From Streptomyces griseocarneus (lineage in GTDB: Bacteria > Actinomycetota > Actinomycetes > Streptomycetales > Streptomycetaceae): DNA of 64,000 nt. Below the pieces are notes generated by a model that saw only the letters and a list, made by a program, of their open reading frames with translations, made no database searches and was not told where the DNA came from. The DNA lies in contig NZ_BNBL01000006.1 of NCBI RefSeq assembly GCF_014655595.1, positions 61,894 to 125,893 on the forward strand, written 5' to 3'. Below, piece after piece: positions 1 through 7,629 of the stretch. The position numbers and the translations under genes are program-made. Each line of letters begins with the position of its first letter. The first letter of the stretch is position 1.

Positions 1-457
1 CCAGGTCCGACAGCCCGACCTCCGCCAGCATGTCCTCCACCACCCGCCGGTGCTCCTCGCTGTGCGGGGTGCGCAGCGTCACGTGGCGGGCCGAGGAGCG
101 CTGCGCGGAGGGCCCGTCGGAGAGGATCTCCGTCAGCCGGTCGACCAGCAGCCGCTCCACCGCCGGGGACTCCGGCGCCGCCCTGCGGGCCAGCTCGGCC
201 CGCAGGATGTCGATGCGGCCCTGCAGGAGCCGGCGGACGTAGCTGAGGTCGGCCTCCTCCTGCTGGGCCTCGCGCCGCATCGACCGCAGCTCCGCGAGGC
301 CCATCTCGTTCATCCGGCGGCCGGGGACGTCCGCCAGCCGTCCGGAGCGCTGGGTCGGTGGTCTGGCGTGCAACGCTTCACCTCCGCCTGCGCGGAGCTC
401 CATGGCCGTGCGGTCCGCCGCCGTGAGCGTTCGGCCATCCTCGGTCGGTGTGGTCAT
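1..457 (-). CDS. rsiG: RsiG, c-di-GMP-responsive anti-sigma factor for WhiG (3' end cut by window)
   Basis: About 152 N-terminal residues are visible; the C-terminal part lies beyond the window edge. I translated it from an ATG at 457-455, preceded by AGGGGA. Residues about 68-83 read EADLSYVRRLLQGRID, an exact match to the c-di-GMP-binding signature E-x3-S-x2-R-x3-Q-x3-D of RsiG helix 1. In Streptomyces RsiG binds c-di-GMP and sequesters the sporulation sigma factor WhiG; that function is family knowledge. The second helical copy of the motif should lie off the window. It is divergent from dtd. The motif makes this call firm even though the gene is partial. Confidence 0.9.
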   Translation of the reverse strand, partial: MTTPTEDGRTLTAADRTAMELRAGGGEALHARPPTQRSGRLADVPGRRMNEMGLAELRSMRREAQQEEADLSYVRRLLQGRIDILRAELARRAAPESPAVERLLVDRLTEILSDGPSAQRSSARHVTLRTPHSEEHRRVVEDMLAEVGLSDL

Positions 458-610
458 GCGGTTCCGTCCCCTCGGGCGGTGTGCGGCCGGAGCGTCCCGC
501 CGTTGCCCGCAAAAGGCACCGCCTGCACGCATCGTGCCATTGGGCATGCCCCGGCCGCAGGGTCTCTCCACCGCAACGAACCCGTACGGGCGCAGGGCAT
601 CATGGTCCGT

Positions 611-1036
611 ATGCGTGCTGTGGTGCAGAGGGTGGACGGGGCGAGCGTCGCCGTGGACGGCCAGGTGGTCGGCGAGATCATCGGCGAGGGTCTGTGCGTG
701 CTGGTCGGCGTGACGCACGAGGACACCCCCGAACGCTGCGCCCAGCTGGCCCGCAAGCTGTGGTCCCTGCGGGTGCTGAAGGACGAGAAGTCCTGCTCGG
801 ACGTCGGGGCGCCACTACTGGTGATCTCGCAGTTCACCCTCTACGGTGACGCCCGCAAGGGCCGGCGGCCCACGTGGAACGCGGCGGCCCCCGGCCCGGT
901 GGCCGAGCCGCTCGTCGACGAGGTCGTGGCGCAGCTGCGGAAGCTGGGCGCGCACGTCGAGACGGGCCGGTTCGGCGCGGACATGAAGGTGTCCCTGACG
1001 AACGACGGCCCGTTCACGGTGCTGCTGGAGGTCTGA
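611..1036 (+). CDS. dtd: D-aminoacyl-tRNA deacylase
   Basis: 141 aa, the normal DTD length. It hydrolyses D-amino acids from mischarged tRNAs in the cytoplasm. The active-site motifs are visible: SQFTLYGD (normally SQFTLxAD or GD) in the middle and the C-terminal NDGPFTV strand carrying the Gly-cis-Pro pair. The start MRAVVQRV matches the family N-terminus. An ATG three codons upstream (602) is possible, and the frame is open much further upstream without any similarity. The stop at 1036 faces the convergent ygfZ gene. Confidence 0.95.
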   Translation: MRAVVQRVDGASVAVDGQVVGEIIGEGLCVLVGVTHEDTPERCAQLARKLWSLRVLKDEKSCSDVGAPLLVISQFTLYGDARKGRRPTWNAAAPGPVAEPLVDEVVAQLRKLGAHVETGRFGADMKVSLTNDGPFTVLLEV

Positions 1037-1081
1037 CCGGCCGTCCGGGGGCCTGCCCCCGGACCCGCCCGGCCGCGGGCG

Positions 1082-2062
1082 TTACGGCTCGACCACCGTC
1101 TCCTGCGAGGCGGCGGTCGCCTCGCCCACCAGCAGCGTCGCGTCCACCGGGACGTTCCGCTTGACGAGCGCCAGCGCGATCGGCCCCAGCTCGTGGTGGC
1201 GGACGGCCGTCGTCACGAAGCCCAGCTGACGGCCCTCCGGGCCGTCCGACGCCAGGCGGACCGGGGCGCCGTGGCCCGGGAGGGTCACCACGCTGCCGTC
1301 GAGGTGCAGGAAGACCAGGCGGCGCGGCGGCTTCCCCAGGTTGTGGACGCGGGCGACCGTCTCCTGGCCGCGGTAGCAGCCCTTCTGGAGGTGGACGGCC
1401 TCGCCGATCAGGCCCAGCTCGTGGGGGATCGTGCGGTGGTCGGTCTCCAGGCCCAGCCGGGGGCGGTGGCCCTCGACGCGCAGCGCCTCGTACGCCAGGA
1501 CGCCCGCCGCCGGGCCGTTCTCCGCCGCGAACTCCGCCAGCCGCTCCCGGGGCAGGAACAGGTCCCGGCCGTACGCCGTCTCGCGCGCCACGACGCCCTC
1601 CGGCGTGGCCGTGACGGAGCCGGCGGGCAGGTACGTCACCGCGATGTCGTCCGTGCGGTCGGCGACGTCGACCCGGTAGAAGAACTTCATGCTCTCCAGG
1701 TACGCGATCAGGTCGTCCTGGGTGCCGGGCTCCACGTGCGCCCAGGTCGTCTCCCCGTCGTCCACCAGGTACAGCGCGTGCTCGATGTGGCCGTGCGGGG
1801 AGAGGATCAGCGCCTGCGTGGCCCGGTGCGGCGGGAGGTCGCTCACGTGCTGGGTGAGCAGCAGGTGCAGCCAGCTCAGCCGGTCGGGGCCGGTGACGGT
1901 GACGACACCGCGGTGGGAGAGGTCCACGAACCCGGAGCCGTCCGCGAGCGCGCGCTGCTCGCGGAACAGGTCGCCGTAGTGCGCGGCGACCCCTTCGTCC
2001 GGGCCCTCGGCGGGGACGGCGCCGGGCAGCGACAGCAGAGGGCTCTTCGATTGACGCAGCAT
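1082..2062 (-). CDS. ygfZ: YgfZ/GcvT-like folate-binding protein
   Basis: 326 aa. The hallmark YgfZ motif is present as QKGCYRGQETVAR at about residues 225-237, including the conserved Cys. YgfZ proteins bind tetrahydrofolate and support assembly or repair of certain iron-sulfur enzymes; that role is from the family, not from this sequence. The N-terminal GcvT-like region carries FVDLSHRGVVTVTG. It lies 10 bp downstream of nur on the same strand and is probably the last gene of the btuCDF-nur-ygfZ run. The start ATG (MLRQSKSPLL) was chosen as the first codon after nur. Confidence 0.88.
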   Translation of the reverse strand: MLRQSKSPLLSLPGAVPAEGPDEGVAAHYGDLFREQRALADGSGFVDLSHRGVVTVTGPDRLSWLHLLLTQHVSDLPPHRATQALILSPHGHIEHALYLVDDGETTWAHVEPGTQDDLIAYLESMKFFYRVDVADRTDDIAVTYLPAGSVTATPEGVVARETAYGRDLFLPRERLAEFAAENGPAAGVLAYEALRVEGHRPRLGLETDHRTIPHELGLIGEAVHLQKGCYRGQETVARVHNLGKPPRRLVFLHLDGSVVTLPGHGAPVRLASDGPEGRQLGFVTTAVRHHELGPIALALVKRNVPVDATLLVGEATAASQETVVEP

Positions 2063-2072
2063 GGCGACCAGC

Positions 2073-2510
2073 CTACGGCGCCGGGGGCGACGCCTTCGAA
2101 CGGCAGCCGGAGCACCGGCCGAAGATCGCGAAGTGCTTCATGTCCGTGTCGAAGCCGAAGTCCTCGCGCAGCTTCGCGGTGAAGGCCTCGGCCACCTCCA
2201 GGTCGGCCTCGATCACGTCCGTGCAGTCCCGGCAGACCAGGTGTATGTGGTGGTGCCGGTCGGCGAGGTGGTACGTGGGCGCGCCGTGCCCGAGATGGGC
2301 ATGGCTGACCAGGCCCAGCTCCTCCAGCAGCTCCAGCGTCCGGTAGACCGTCGAGATGTTCACCCCGCCCGCGGTCCTGCGGACCTCGGTGAGGATGTCG
2401 TCCGGCGTCGCGTGCTCGAGCCGGTCGACGGCCTCGAGGACGAGCTGGCGCTGCGGGGTCAGCCGGTAGCCGCGTTTACGGAGATCGCTCTGCCAGTCGG
2501 TGTCCACCAC
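2073..2510 (-). CDS. nur: Nickel-responsive Fur-family repressor Nur
   Basis: 145 aa, nearly collinear with S. coelicolor Nur. The winged-helix region contains NISTVYRTLELLEELGLV (about 51-68). All the histidines known to ligate metal in Nur are kept: His33, His86, His88 and His90 (M-site) and His70, His72 and His126 (nickel site). Two CxxC pairs (Cys93/96 and Cys133/136) are also present. Nur with nickel represses Fe-superoxide dismutase and nickel uptake genes in Streptomyces (known). It starts with GTG at 2510, only 19 bp after the btuF stop. TAGACT lies 10 bp upstream and could give it its own promoter. The residue match separates it from FurA and Zur. Confidence 0.92.
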   Translation of the reverse strand: MVDTDWQSDLRKRGYRLTPQRQLVLEAVDRLEHATPDDILTEVRRTAGGVNISTVYRTLELLEELGLVSHAHLGHGAPTYHLADRHHHIHLVCRDCTDVIEADLEVAEAFTAKLREDFGFDTDMKHFAIFGRCSGCRSKASPPAP

Positions 2511-2529
2511 GCTCCCAGTCTAGGCAGCA

Positions 2530-3576
2530 TCAGCGCCCGCGTACCCCGTTCAGATACCCGGCGAGCGCTGCGACGGCCTCGGGGTTGCGGGGACTCTCGA
2601 CGAGGTCGACGTAGTCGAGGACGAGGACGCGCTTGTTCTTCACGGCCGAGACGTTGGCCAGCGGCGGGTAGGAGAGCAGGAACTTCTTCTTCTCCTCGGC
2701 CGTGACGTCGCCGTAGTTGTTGATGACGATGACCTCGGGGTCGCGGTCCACGACGGTCTCCCAGCCGACCTGGACCCACGAGTCCTTGAGGTCCTTCATC
2801 ACGTGGTCGCCGCCGGCCCGGGTGATGATGTCCTGCGGCCCGCCGTACGCGCCCGAGGTGAAGGGCTTGTCCCGGCCGTCGTCGTAGAGGAACACCCGCG
2901 GCCGCGCGCCGTCCTTCGGCACCGTCGCCTGCGCCTCGGCGACGCGCCGCTGGAAGCGGGTGACGAGCTTCTCCGCCCGGTCCTCGACGTCGAAGATCCT
3001 CCCCAGCGTGCGGAGGTCGGTGTACAGCGCCTCCAGCGGCGGCATCACGCCGCGCGACGTGCCGCTGCCGCCGTTGTGGCAGGACTCGGTGAGGACGTAC
3101 GAGCCGATGCCGACCTTCTTCAGGGCCTCGGGGGTGAAGCCGGTGCCCTCGCCGAAGCCGTAGTTCCAGCCCGCGAAGACGAGGTCCGCCCTCGCGTCGA
3201 GGACCAGCTCCTTGTTGATCTCCTTCTTGGACAGCCACTTCACCTTGTCGTAGCCGCCCTTCCAGGGCGCGGCGCCCTTGTCGTCCCGGCTGCTGCGGTA
3301 GTCCGGCGCCACGTAGCCGGCCATGTGGTCCTCGAGGCCGAGCGCGAACATGATCTCGGCGATGCCGACGTCATTGGTCACCACGCGCCGCGGGGCCCTG
3401 TCATACGTCGTCTTCACACCGCAGTTCGAGACCGTCACCGGGTAGTGGCCCGGGGAGCCGGAAGCCTCGCTCTTTTTGTCGTCGGTAGCGTCCGAAACCT
3501 TCGCGCCACAGCTCGTGAGGGTGACGGCGGCGAGCAGGGCGAGCGCGATGCGGGCGGTACGGGCGGCGGTACGCAT
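2530..3576 (-). CDS. btuF: BtuF-like substrate-binding lipoprotein, probable cobalamin or cobinamide uptake
   Basis: 348 aa. The lipoprotein signal peptide has a hydrophobic run and the lipobox LTSC; Cys at about residue 22-23 would be lipidated. The mature part is a class III binding protein (Fe-siderophore/B12 type): RRVVTNDVGIAEIMFALGL near the start, DLVFAGWNYGFGEG in the middle and DPEVIVINNYGD near the end. The start was chosen at MRTAARTAR; the frame is open 14 codons upstream but those codons lie inside btuD. The gene follows btuD by 7 bp. The cobalamin riboswitch upstream of the operon makes a corrinoid the most likely ligand; sequence alone would also allow a siderophore. Confidence 0.78.
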   Translation of the reverse strand: MRTAARTARIALALLAAVTLTSCGAKVSDATDDKKSEASGSPGHYPVTVSNCGVKTTYDRAPRRVVTNDVGIAEIMFALGLEDHMAGYVAPDYRSSRDDKGAAPWKGGYDKVKWLSKKEINKELVLDARADLVFAGWNYGFGEGTGFTPEALKKVGIGSYVLTESCHNGGSGTSRGVMPPLEALYTDLRTLGRIFDVEDRAEKLVTRFQRRVAEAQATVPKDGARPRVFLYDDGRDKPFTSGAYGGPQDIITRAGGDHVMKDLKDSWVQVGWETVVDRDPEVIVINNYGDVTAEEKKKFLLSYPPLANVSAVKNKRVLVLDYVDLVESPRNPEAVAALAGYLNGVRGR

Positions 3577-3583
3577 GGAGTCC

Positions 3584-4351
3584 TTAGGGCAGGCGGTCGA
3601 AGAGCAGCTGCGGCGCACCGGAGGCCGGGTGCGGAACGCGGTGCGCCCGTACGGAGAAGACCTCGGCGAGCAGCTCGGGCGTCAGCACGGAGTGCGGCGG
3701 GCCACAGTCGACGATGCGGCCGCCCGCGATCACGTACAGGGCGTCGCAGTGGGTGGCGGCGAGGTTGAGGTCGTGCAGCGCGGCCAGCACCGTCAGGCCC
3801 GACGAGCGCACCAGCGACAGGACCTCCAGCTGCTGGGCGATGTCCAGGTGGTTCGTCGGCTCGTCCAGCACCAGCACCTCCGGCTCCTGGGCCAGGGCGC
3901 GCGCGATCAGGACGCGCTGTTTCTCGCCCCCGGAGAGCGTGAGGAAGCCCCGGTCGGCGAGGTGGTCCGCGCCCACCCGCCGCAGCGCCGCCGCACATCG
4001 TTCGCGGTCCGTCGCCGTGATGCGCCCGGCCGCGCTCTGGTGCGGCAGCCGCCCCATGGCCACCACCTCGTCGACGGTGAAGCCGAACTCGCCCGCCGTC
4101 TCCTGCGGCAGCGCCGCCAGTCGGCGCGCCCCCTCGCGGGCGGTCAGGGCGTGCAGGTCGTCGCCGTCCAGCAGCACCCGCCCGGCGGCCGGCCGCAGCG
4201 CGCGGTAGACGCAGCGCAGCAGCGTCGACTTGCCGCTGCCGTTGGGCCCGACCAGGCCCACGACCTGCCCGTCGCCGGCCCGGAGGGTGATGTCCTCGAC
4301 GAGCCGGGCGCCCGCGATCTCCACCGACAGGTCCTCGACGTCGACCCGCAT
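3584..4351 (-). CDS. btuD: BtuD-like ABC ATPase of the corrinoid/siderophore-type importer
   Basis: 255 aa, the usual size for a FecE/BtuD ATPase. Walker A is GPNGSGKST, the Q-loop lies in LAALPQET, the signature is LSGGEKQR, Walker B plus the catalytic Glu is VLVLDEP, and the switch His is in ALHDLNLA. It is a cytoplasmic protein that drives transport by ATP hydrolysis. Its ATG overlaps the btuC stop by one base (TGATG on the minus strand), which indicates translational coupling. It is followed 7 bp later by the binding protein. Confidence 0.88.
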   Translation of the reverse strand: MRVDVEDLSVEIAGARLVEDITLRAGDGQVVGLVGPNGSGKSTLLRCVYRALRPAAGRVLLDGDDLHALTAREGARRLAALPQETAGEFGFTVDEVVAMGRLPHQSAAGRITATDRERCAAALRRVGADHLADRGFLTLSGGEKQRVLIARALAQEPEVLVLDEPTNHLDIAQQLEVLSLVRSSGLTVLAALHDLNLAATHCDALYVIAGGRIVDCGPPHSVLTPELLAEVFSVRAHRVPHPASGAPQLLFDRLP

Positions 4352-5454
4352 CACGTGCCTCCGAAGGTGTAGCCGCGCCGCCGCATCAGCACCACGAAGC
4401 AGGGCACGCCGATGAGTGCGGTGATGACCCCGACCGGCAGCTCCACGGGCGCCAGCAGCAGCCGGGAGACGACGTCGACCCACAGCAGCAGCACGGCGCC
4501 CAGCAGGGGCGCCACGGCCAGCACCCGGCGGTGGTCGGCCCCGACGAGCATGCGCGTGACGTGCGGGACCATCAGCCCCACGAAGCCGATGGCGCCGCTG
4601 ACGGCCACGACGGCCCCGGTGACGGCCGCCGTCACCACGAACAGCACCCGGCGCAGCCGCTCGGCGTCCACGCCCAGCGCGGCCGCCGTCTCGTCGCCCA
4701 TGGCCAGCGCGTTCAGGCCGCGCGCCGACCACAGCAGGTAGCCGAGCCCGGCCAGCACGACGGCGGCGGCGATGGGCACGGACGACCAGGTGGCGCCGCC
4801 CAGGCTGCCGAGCAGCCACATCATCGCCGAGCGCGCCGCCTCGCCCCGGGAGGCGCTGAAGACCATGAGCGTGGTGATGGCGGAGAAGCCGTAGTACATG
4901 GCGCTGCCGGTCAGCACCAGCCGCAGCGGGGTCAGCCCCTGGGCGGTGCGGGCGGCCGCGTACACGAGGACCATGGCGGCGAGCGCGGAGACGAAGGCGG
5001 CGCCCGACAGGGCCCAGACGCCGAGCGAGGCGAAGGCCCCGAACAGCAGCACGGCGTTGGCGCCGACGGCGGCGCCGGAGGAGATGCCGAGGGTGAAGGG
5101 GTCGGCGAGGGCGTTGCGGACCATGGCCTGTACGCCCACCCCGATCGCGGACAGCCCCGCGCCGACGACGGCGGCCAGCAGGGCGCGCGGGAAGCGCAGC
5201 TCCCAGACGATGGTGTACGCCGAGACCTCGTCCGGCGCGATGGTCCCTCCGGTCAGTCCCGCCCGCAGGTGGCGCAGCGTCTCGCCCCAGCCGATGCCGG
5301 AGGAGCCGAGCGCCACGCAGCACAGCAGCGACAGGAGCAGGGCGGCGGTGAGCCCGGCCATGAGCGGCGGCAGGGGAAGCCGCCGGGGTGGCGCGGCGGT
5401 GCAGGGCGCCGGTCCCGGCGTCCTCGGGACGAGGGCCGGGGTGTCGGTCGACAC
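4351..5454 (-). CDS. btuC: BtuC/FecCD-family permease of the corrinoid/siderophore-type importer
   Basis: About 367 aa with the many hydrophobic segments expected of a 10-TM FecCD permease. Typical motifs include LGISSGAAVGANAVLL near the middle and GFVGLMVPHVTRMLVG plus VELPVGVITALIGVPCF at the C-terminal end. I chose the GTG at 5454 (MSTDTPALV) because GAGAGG lies 9 bases upstream; a GTG at 5478 adds eight residues and is the alternative. It is the first gene after the cobalamin riboswitch, so B12 should switch this operon off. Confidence 0.86.
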   Translation of the reverse strand: MSTDTPALVPRTPGPAPCTAAPPRRLPLPPLMAGLTAALLLSLLCCVALGSSGIGWGETLRHLRAGLTGGTIAPDEVSAYTIVWELRFPRALLAAVVGAGLSAIGVGVQAMVRNALADPFTLGISSGAAVGANAVLLFGAFASLGVWALSGAAFVSALAAMVLVYAAARTAQGLTPLRLVLTGSAMYYGFSAITTLMVFSASRGEAARSAMMWLLGSLGGATWSSVPIAAAVVLAGLGYLLWSARGLNALAMGDETAAALGVDAERLRRVLFVVTAAVTGAVVAVSGAIGFVGLMVPHVTRMLVGADHRRVLAVAPLLGAVLLLWVDVVSRLLLAPVELPVGVITALIGVPCFVVLMRRRGYTFGGT

Positions 5455-5497
5455 GGGGAGGGTCCTCTCGCAGTCCACGGCGAGCTTGGGCAGGGAC

Positions 5498-5606
5498 GCT
5501 CACCGCCGCGGGCGATCGGGCTCGCGGAGGGCCCTGGAGGGGCCCTCCGCCTTACCGTTGCGGGTCAGCGCCGGGATGGTCACCGGACTTCCCCCGCGGG
5601 GCGAGA
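5498..5606 (-). promoter_or_regulatory. Cobalamin riboswitch upstream of btuCDF
   Basis: On the minus strand the leader shows, in order, GGGGGAAGTCCGGTGACCATCC, then GCTGACCCGCAACGGTAAG, an 11-bp GC hairpin (GCGGAGGGCCC...GGGCCCTCCGC), and the B12-box-like GAGCCCGATCGCCCGC. These match the conserved GGGAA / GGTGxxAxTCC / CTGxCCCGCAACxGT core and the downstream GAGCC..G..CCTGCC block of cobalamin riboswitches in order and spacing. It ends about 45-50 bp before the btuC start, where it can control translation or termination. The call is made from sequence by eye without a covariance model. Confidence 0.85.
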
Positions 5607-5620
5607 TGGGGTGGTGCTGC

Positions 5621-6217
5621 CTACGGGTTGTAGGGCGTGCCGTCCTGGCGGAAGAAGGACACGCCGTCCGGCAGGTCCTCGGGCAGGCTCTCGGCCCACT
5701 CCTGCAGGCTCTGCTGCGTGCCGACCTTCTTCAGGTGCGCGGACATGTACGGGCGCAGCGGCACCTCGGGGGTGGCCTTCTCGCCGACCCACATCAGGTC
5801 GCCCTTGACGTAGCCGTAGAGGCGCTTGCCGCCGGAGTACGGGCCGGAGGCCTCGGTGCGGGCGACGGCGTCCGTGGCCAGGTCGATCTGCGGCTTCTGG
5901 TCGGCCAGCTCGCCGTACCAGACCTCGGCGACACCGGAGTGGCGGGTCATGACGACCTCGACCTTCCGGTCCTTGTCGATGCGCCAGAAGCCGGCCTCGG
6001 TCTCCAGCGGGCGGACCATCTTGCCCTCGCCGTCGAGCACCCACGTGTGGGAGGTGTACTCGATGAAGTCACGGCCGTCGTGGGAGAAGGTGACCTCCTG
6101 ACCGAAGTTGCACTTCTCCTCGCCGGGGAAGTCCGCGACGCCGGCGCCCTCCCACTTGCCGAGGAGGAAGACCAGGGGCACGAGGTCGGGATGGAGGTCG
6201 GACGGAATCTCAATCAT
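5621..6217 (-). CDS. Nitrobindin-like (FABP family) heme-binding beta-barrel protein
   Basis: 198 aa. The N-terminal motif LLGKWEGAGVADFPG is the GxWxGxG...P signature of the nitrobindin/THAP4 barrel family. Later strands carry FSHDGRDFIEYTSHTWVLDG and VVMTRHSGVAEV, whose His is a candidate heme ligand. Family members bind ferric heme and some isomerise peroxynitrite; neither activity is shown here. ATG start at 6217. It lies upstream of the riboswitch on the same strand, with 36 bp or more to the small membrane peptide gene behind it. Confidence 0.82.
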   Translation of the reverse strand: MIEIPSDLHPDLVPLVFLLGKWEGAGVADFPGEEKCNFGQEVTFSHDGRDFIEYTSHTWVLDGEGKMVRPLETEAGFWRIDKDRKVEVVMTRHSGVAEVWYGELADQKPQIDLATDAVARTEASGPYSGGKRLYGYVKGDLMWVGEKATPEVPLRPYMSAHLKKVGTQQSLQEWAESLPEDLPDGVSFFRQDGTPYNP

Positions 6218-6255
6218 GAGCTCAGGCGATCTGTAGAGGGTGCGGAACGAACGGG

Positions 6256-6357
6256 TCAGCGCTGGCCCTGGTACAGCTTCTTCCAGGTCAGGCCCGCGAA
6301 GGCGACGACGCCGACGGCGACCAGGACCAGCAGGGTGGTGAAGACTGCCTCAAGCAC
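6256..6357 (-). CDS. 33-aa single-pass membrane micropeptide
   Basis: It starts with GTG at 6357 behind GAGGAG at a 9-base spacing. The peptide is one hydrophobic helix (TTLLVLVAVGVVAFAGL, about residues 7-23) followed by a basic tail WKKLYQGQR. No function is recognised. The ideal ribosome-binding site and clean TM-plus-basic-tail layout argue for a real gene. It is probably co-transcribed with the nitrobindin-like gene that begins 38 bp downstream. Confidence 0.6.
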   Translation of the reverse strand: MLEAVFTTLLVLVAVGVVAFAGLTWKKLYQGQR

Positions 6358-6439
6358 GAGCGCGCTCCTCGGTCGGAGTGAGGTGATGGATTTACGGACC
6401 GGGTCGAGTCTAGTCGGCCGTGCCGTGAGCGGCGCTGTG

Positions 6440-6518
6440 AGGTTGATCGTGGCCGTGGGGCCGGAGTGCCGCCGTGGGCCCGGAGCGTGGCCGTGGCCCG
6501 GAGTGCCGCCGTGGCCCC
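6440..6518 (+). repeat. Imperfect tandem duplication of about 35 bp upstream of the DsrE gene
   Basis: The unit gtggccgtgg...ccggagtgccgccgtgg occurs twice in succession just upstream of the DsrE promoter. The copies differ by a few bases and short gaps. No protein or RNA reading is suggested. Confidence 0.55.
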
Positions 6519-6531
6519 TAGAGTGGCGCGC

Positions 6532-6897
6532 ATGGCCAAGAAGCTCGTAATCAAGGTGACGGCGGGGGCCGACGCTCCCGAGCGGTGCTCGCAGGCGTTC
6601 ACGGTGGCGGCCGTGGCGGTGGCCAGCGGGGTGGAGGTGTCGCTGTGGCTGACCGGCGAGTCGTCGTGGTTCGCGCTGCCGGGGAGGGCCGCGGAGTTCG
6701 AGCTGCCGCACGCCGCGCCGCTGCCGGACCTGATCGACGGCATCCGGGCCGGGGGCGGGATGATCACGGTGTGCACGCAGTGCGCGGCGCGTCGTGACAT
6801 CGAGGAGAAGGACCTGATCGAGGGCGCGCGGATCGCCGGCGCGCAGGTCTTCGTCAGCGAGGCCATGGGCGACGGCGTGCAGGCGCTCGTCTACTGA
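6532..6897 (+). CDS. DsrE-family small soluble protein
   Basis: 121 aa, the size of DsrE/DsrF-like proteins, with a Rossmann-like start (KKLVIKVTAGADAPERCSQAF) and the cysteine pair CTQCAARR at about residues 82-89. DsrE relatives act in sulfur relay or as peripheral regulators; the partner here is unknown. The mRNA is probably leaderless: TAGAGT at 6519-6524 is followed by seven bases and then the ATG. Its stop is 25 bp from the convergent DUF3099 gene. Confidence 0.75.
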   Translation: MAKKLVIKVTAGADAPERCSQAFTVAAVAVASGVEVSLWLTGESSWFALPGRAAEFELPHAAPLPDLIDGIRAGGGMITVCTQCAARRDIEEKDLIEGARIAGAQVFVSEAMGDGVQALVY

Positions 6898-6922
6898 CCG
6901 CGGGCGCACCGGTCGCCCGTGG

Positions 6923-7195
6923 TCACTGGTCGTGTGACCGCGGGCGGCGCTTGCCGTCGAGCTCGTCCCACCACTCGTCCGACTTCGGGTCGCCGGAGGG
7001 GTCGTCCCACCAGCGGTCGTCCGGGCCCCGGCGGTTGGCGACGATGGCGGCGACGGGCGGGATGACCATGGCGAACAGGCACATGCCGACGGCCGCCGGC
7101 ACCGACCACAGGCGCACCACGGCCCACGCCAGGACGAACATGCCGATGCACGTGCCCATCATGGCGAAGTAGAGGTGCCTACGCCGCGCGTACAC
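6923..7195 (-). CDS. DUF3099-type small membrane protein
   Basis: About 90 aa with two hydrophobic segments (MGTCIGMFVLAWAVVRLW and VGMCLFAMVIPPVAAIV) and an acidic, Trp-rich tail (WWDD, EWWDE). I placed the start at the GTG of MYARRRHLYF because TACGGT precedes it by six bases, which is a leaderless arrangement. A GTG at 7258 in the same frame would add 21 residues. The function of DUF3099 proteins is unknown. Confidence 0.68.
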   Translation of the reverse strand: MYARRRHLYFAMMGTCIGMFVLAWAVVRLWSVPAAVGMCLFAMVIPPVAAIVANRRGPDDRWWDDPSGDPKSDEWWDELDGKRRPRSHDQ

Positions 7196-7230
7196 ACCTT
7201 CACCGTACGACGGCGGCCCGAGCGATGCGA

Positions 7231-7274
7231 AGGGCCGCACCCCCCTCACGGCGTCCAACCCGGGGTGCGGCCCT
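7231..7274 (-). terminator. Hairpin terminator of the SseC/rhodanese operon
   Basis: Perfect 13-bp inverted repeat AGGGCCGCACCCC / GGGGTGCGGCCCT around an 18-base loop, about 30 bp past the minus-strand DUF1416 stop. Confidence 0.7.
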
Positions 7275-7306
7275 CCGCGGACCTCAGGCGCGCGGCGATG
7301 CGCGCC

Positions 7307-7597
7307 TCAGACGGCGATGGCGACGTCCGCCAGCGCGCCCTTCTCGGCGAGGACGACCGTACGGTCGGCCGTGGCGCCCGGCACCAGCGCCCGGACGGTC
7401 CACGTGCCCTCGGCGGCGTAGAAGCGGAACTGTCCGGTCGCGGACGTGGGCACCTCGGCGGTGAACTCGCCGGTCGAGTCCAGCAGCCGCACGTAACCGG
7501 TGACGGGCTGGCCGTCGCGGGTCAGCGAGCCCTGGATGGTGGTCTCGCCGGGCTTGGCGGTCGAGGCGTCCGGGCCGCCGGCCTTTGCTCCACACAT
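7307..7597 (-). CDS. SseC-like DUF1416 protein
   Basis: 96 aa beginning MCGAKAGGPD and rich in beta-strand (GYVRLLDSTGEFTAEV, GQFRFYAAEGTWTVRAL), resembling a small Ig/transthyretin-like fold. In mycobacteria the homologue SseC is encoded beside a CysA-type thiosulfate sulfurtransferase, and the same pair is found here 32 bp apart. That supports a shared role in sulfur transfer, although the biochemical function is unknown. ATG start at 7597. Confidence 0.8.
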   Translation of the reverse strand: MCGAKAGGPDASTAKPGETTIQGSLTRDGQPVTGYVRLLDSTGEFTAEVPTSATGQFRFYAAEGTWTVRALVPGATADRTVVLAEKGALADVAIAV

Positions 7598-7629
7598 GTG
7601 CGTGATCCTTAACTGTCGCGGGCGAAGGG

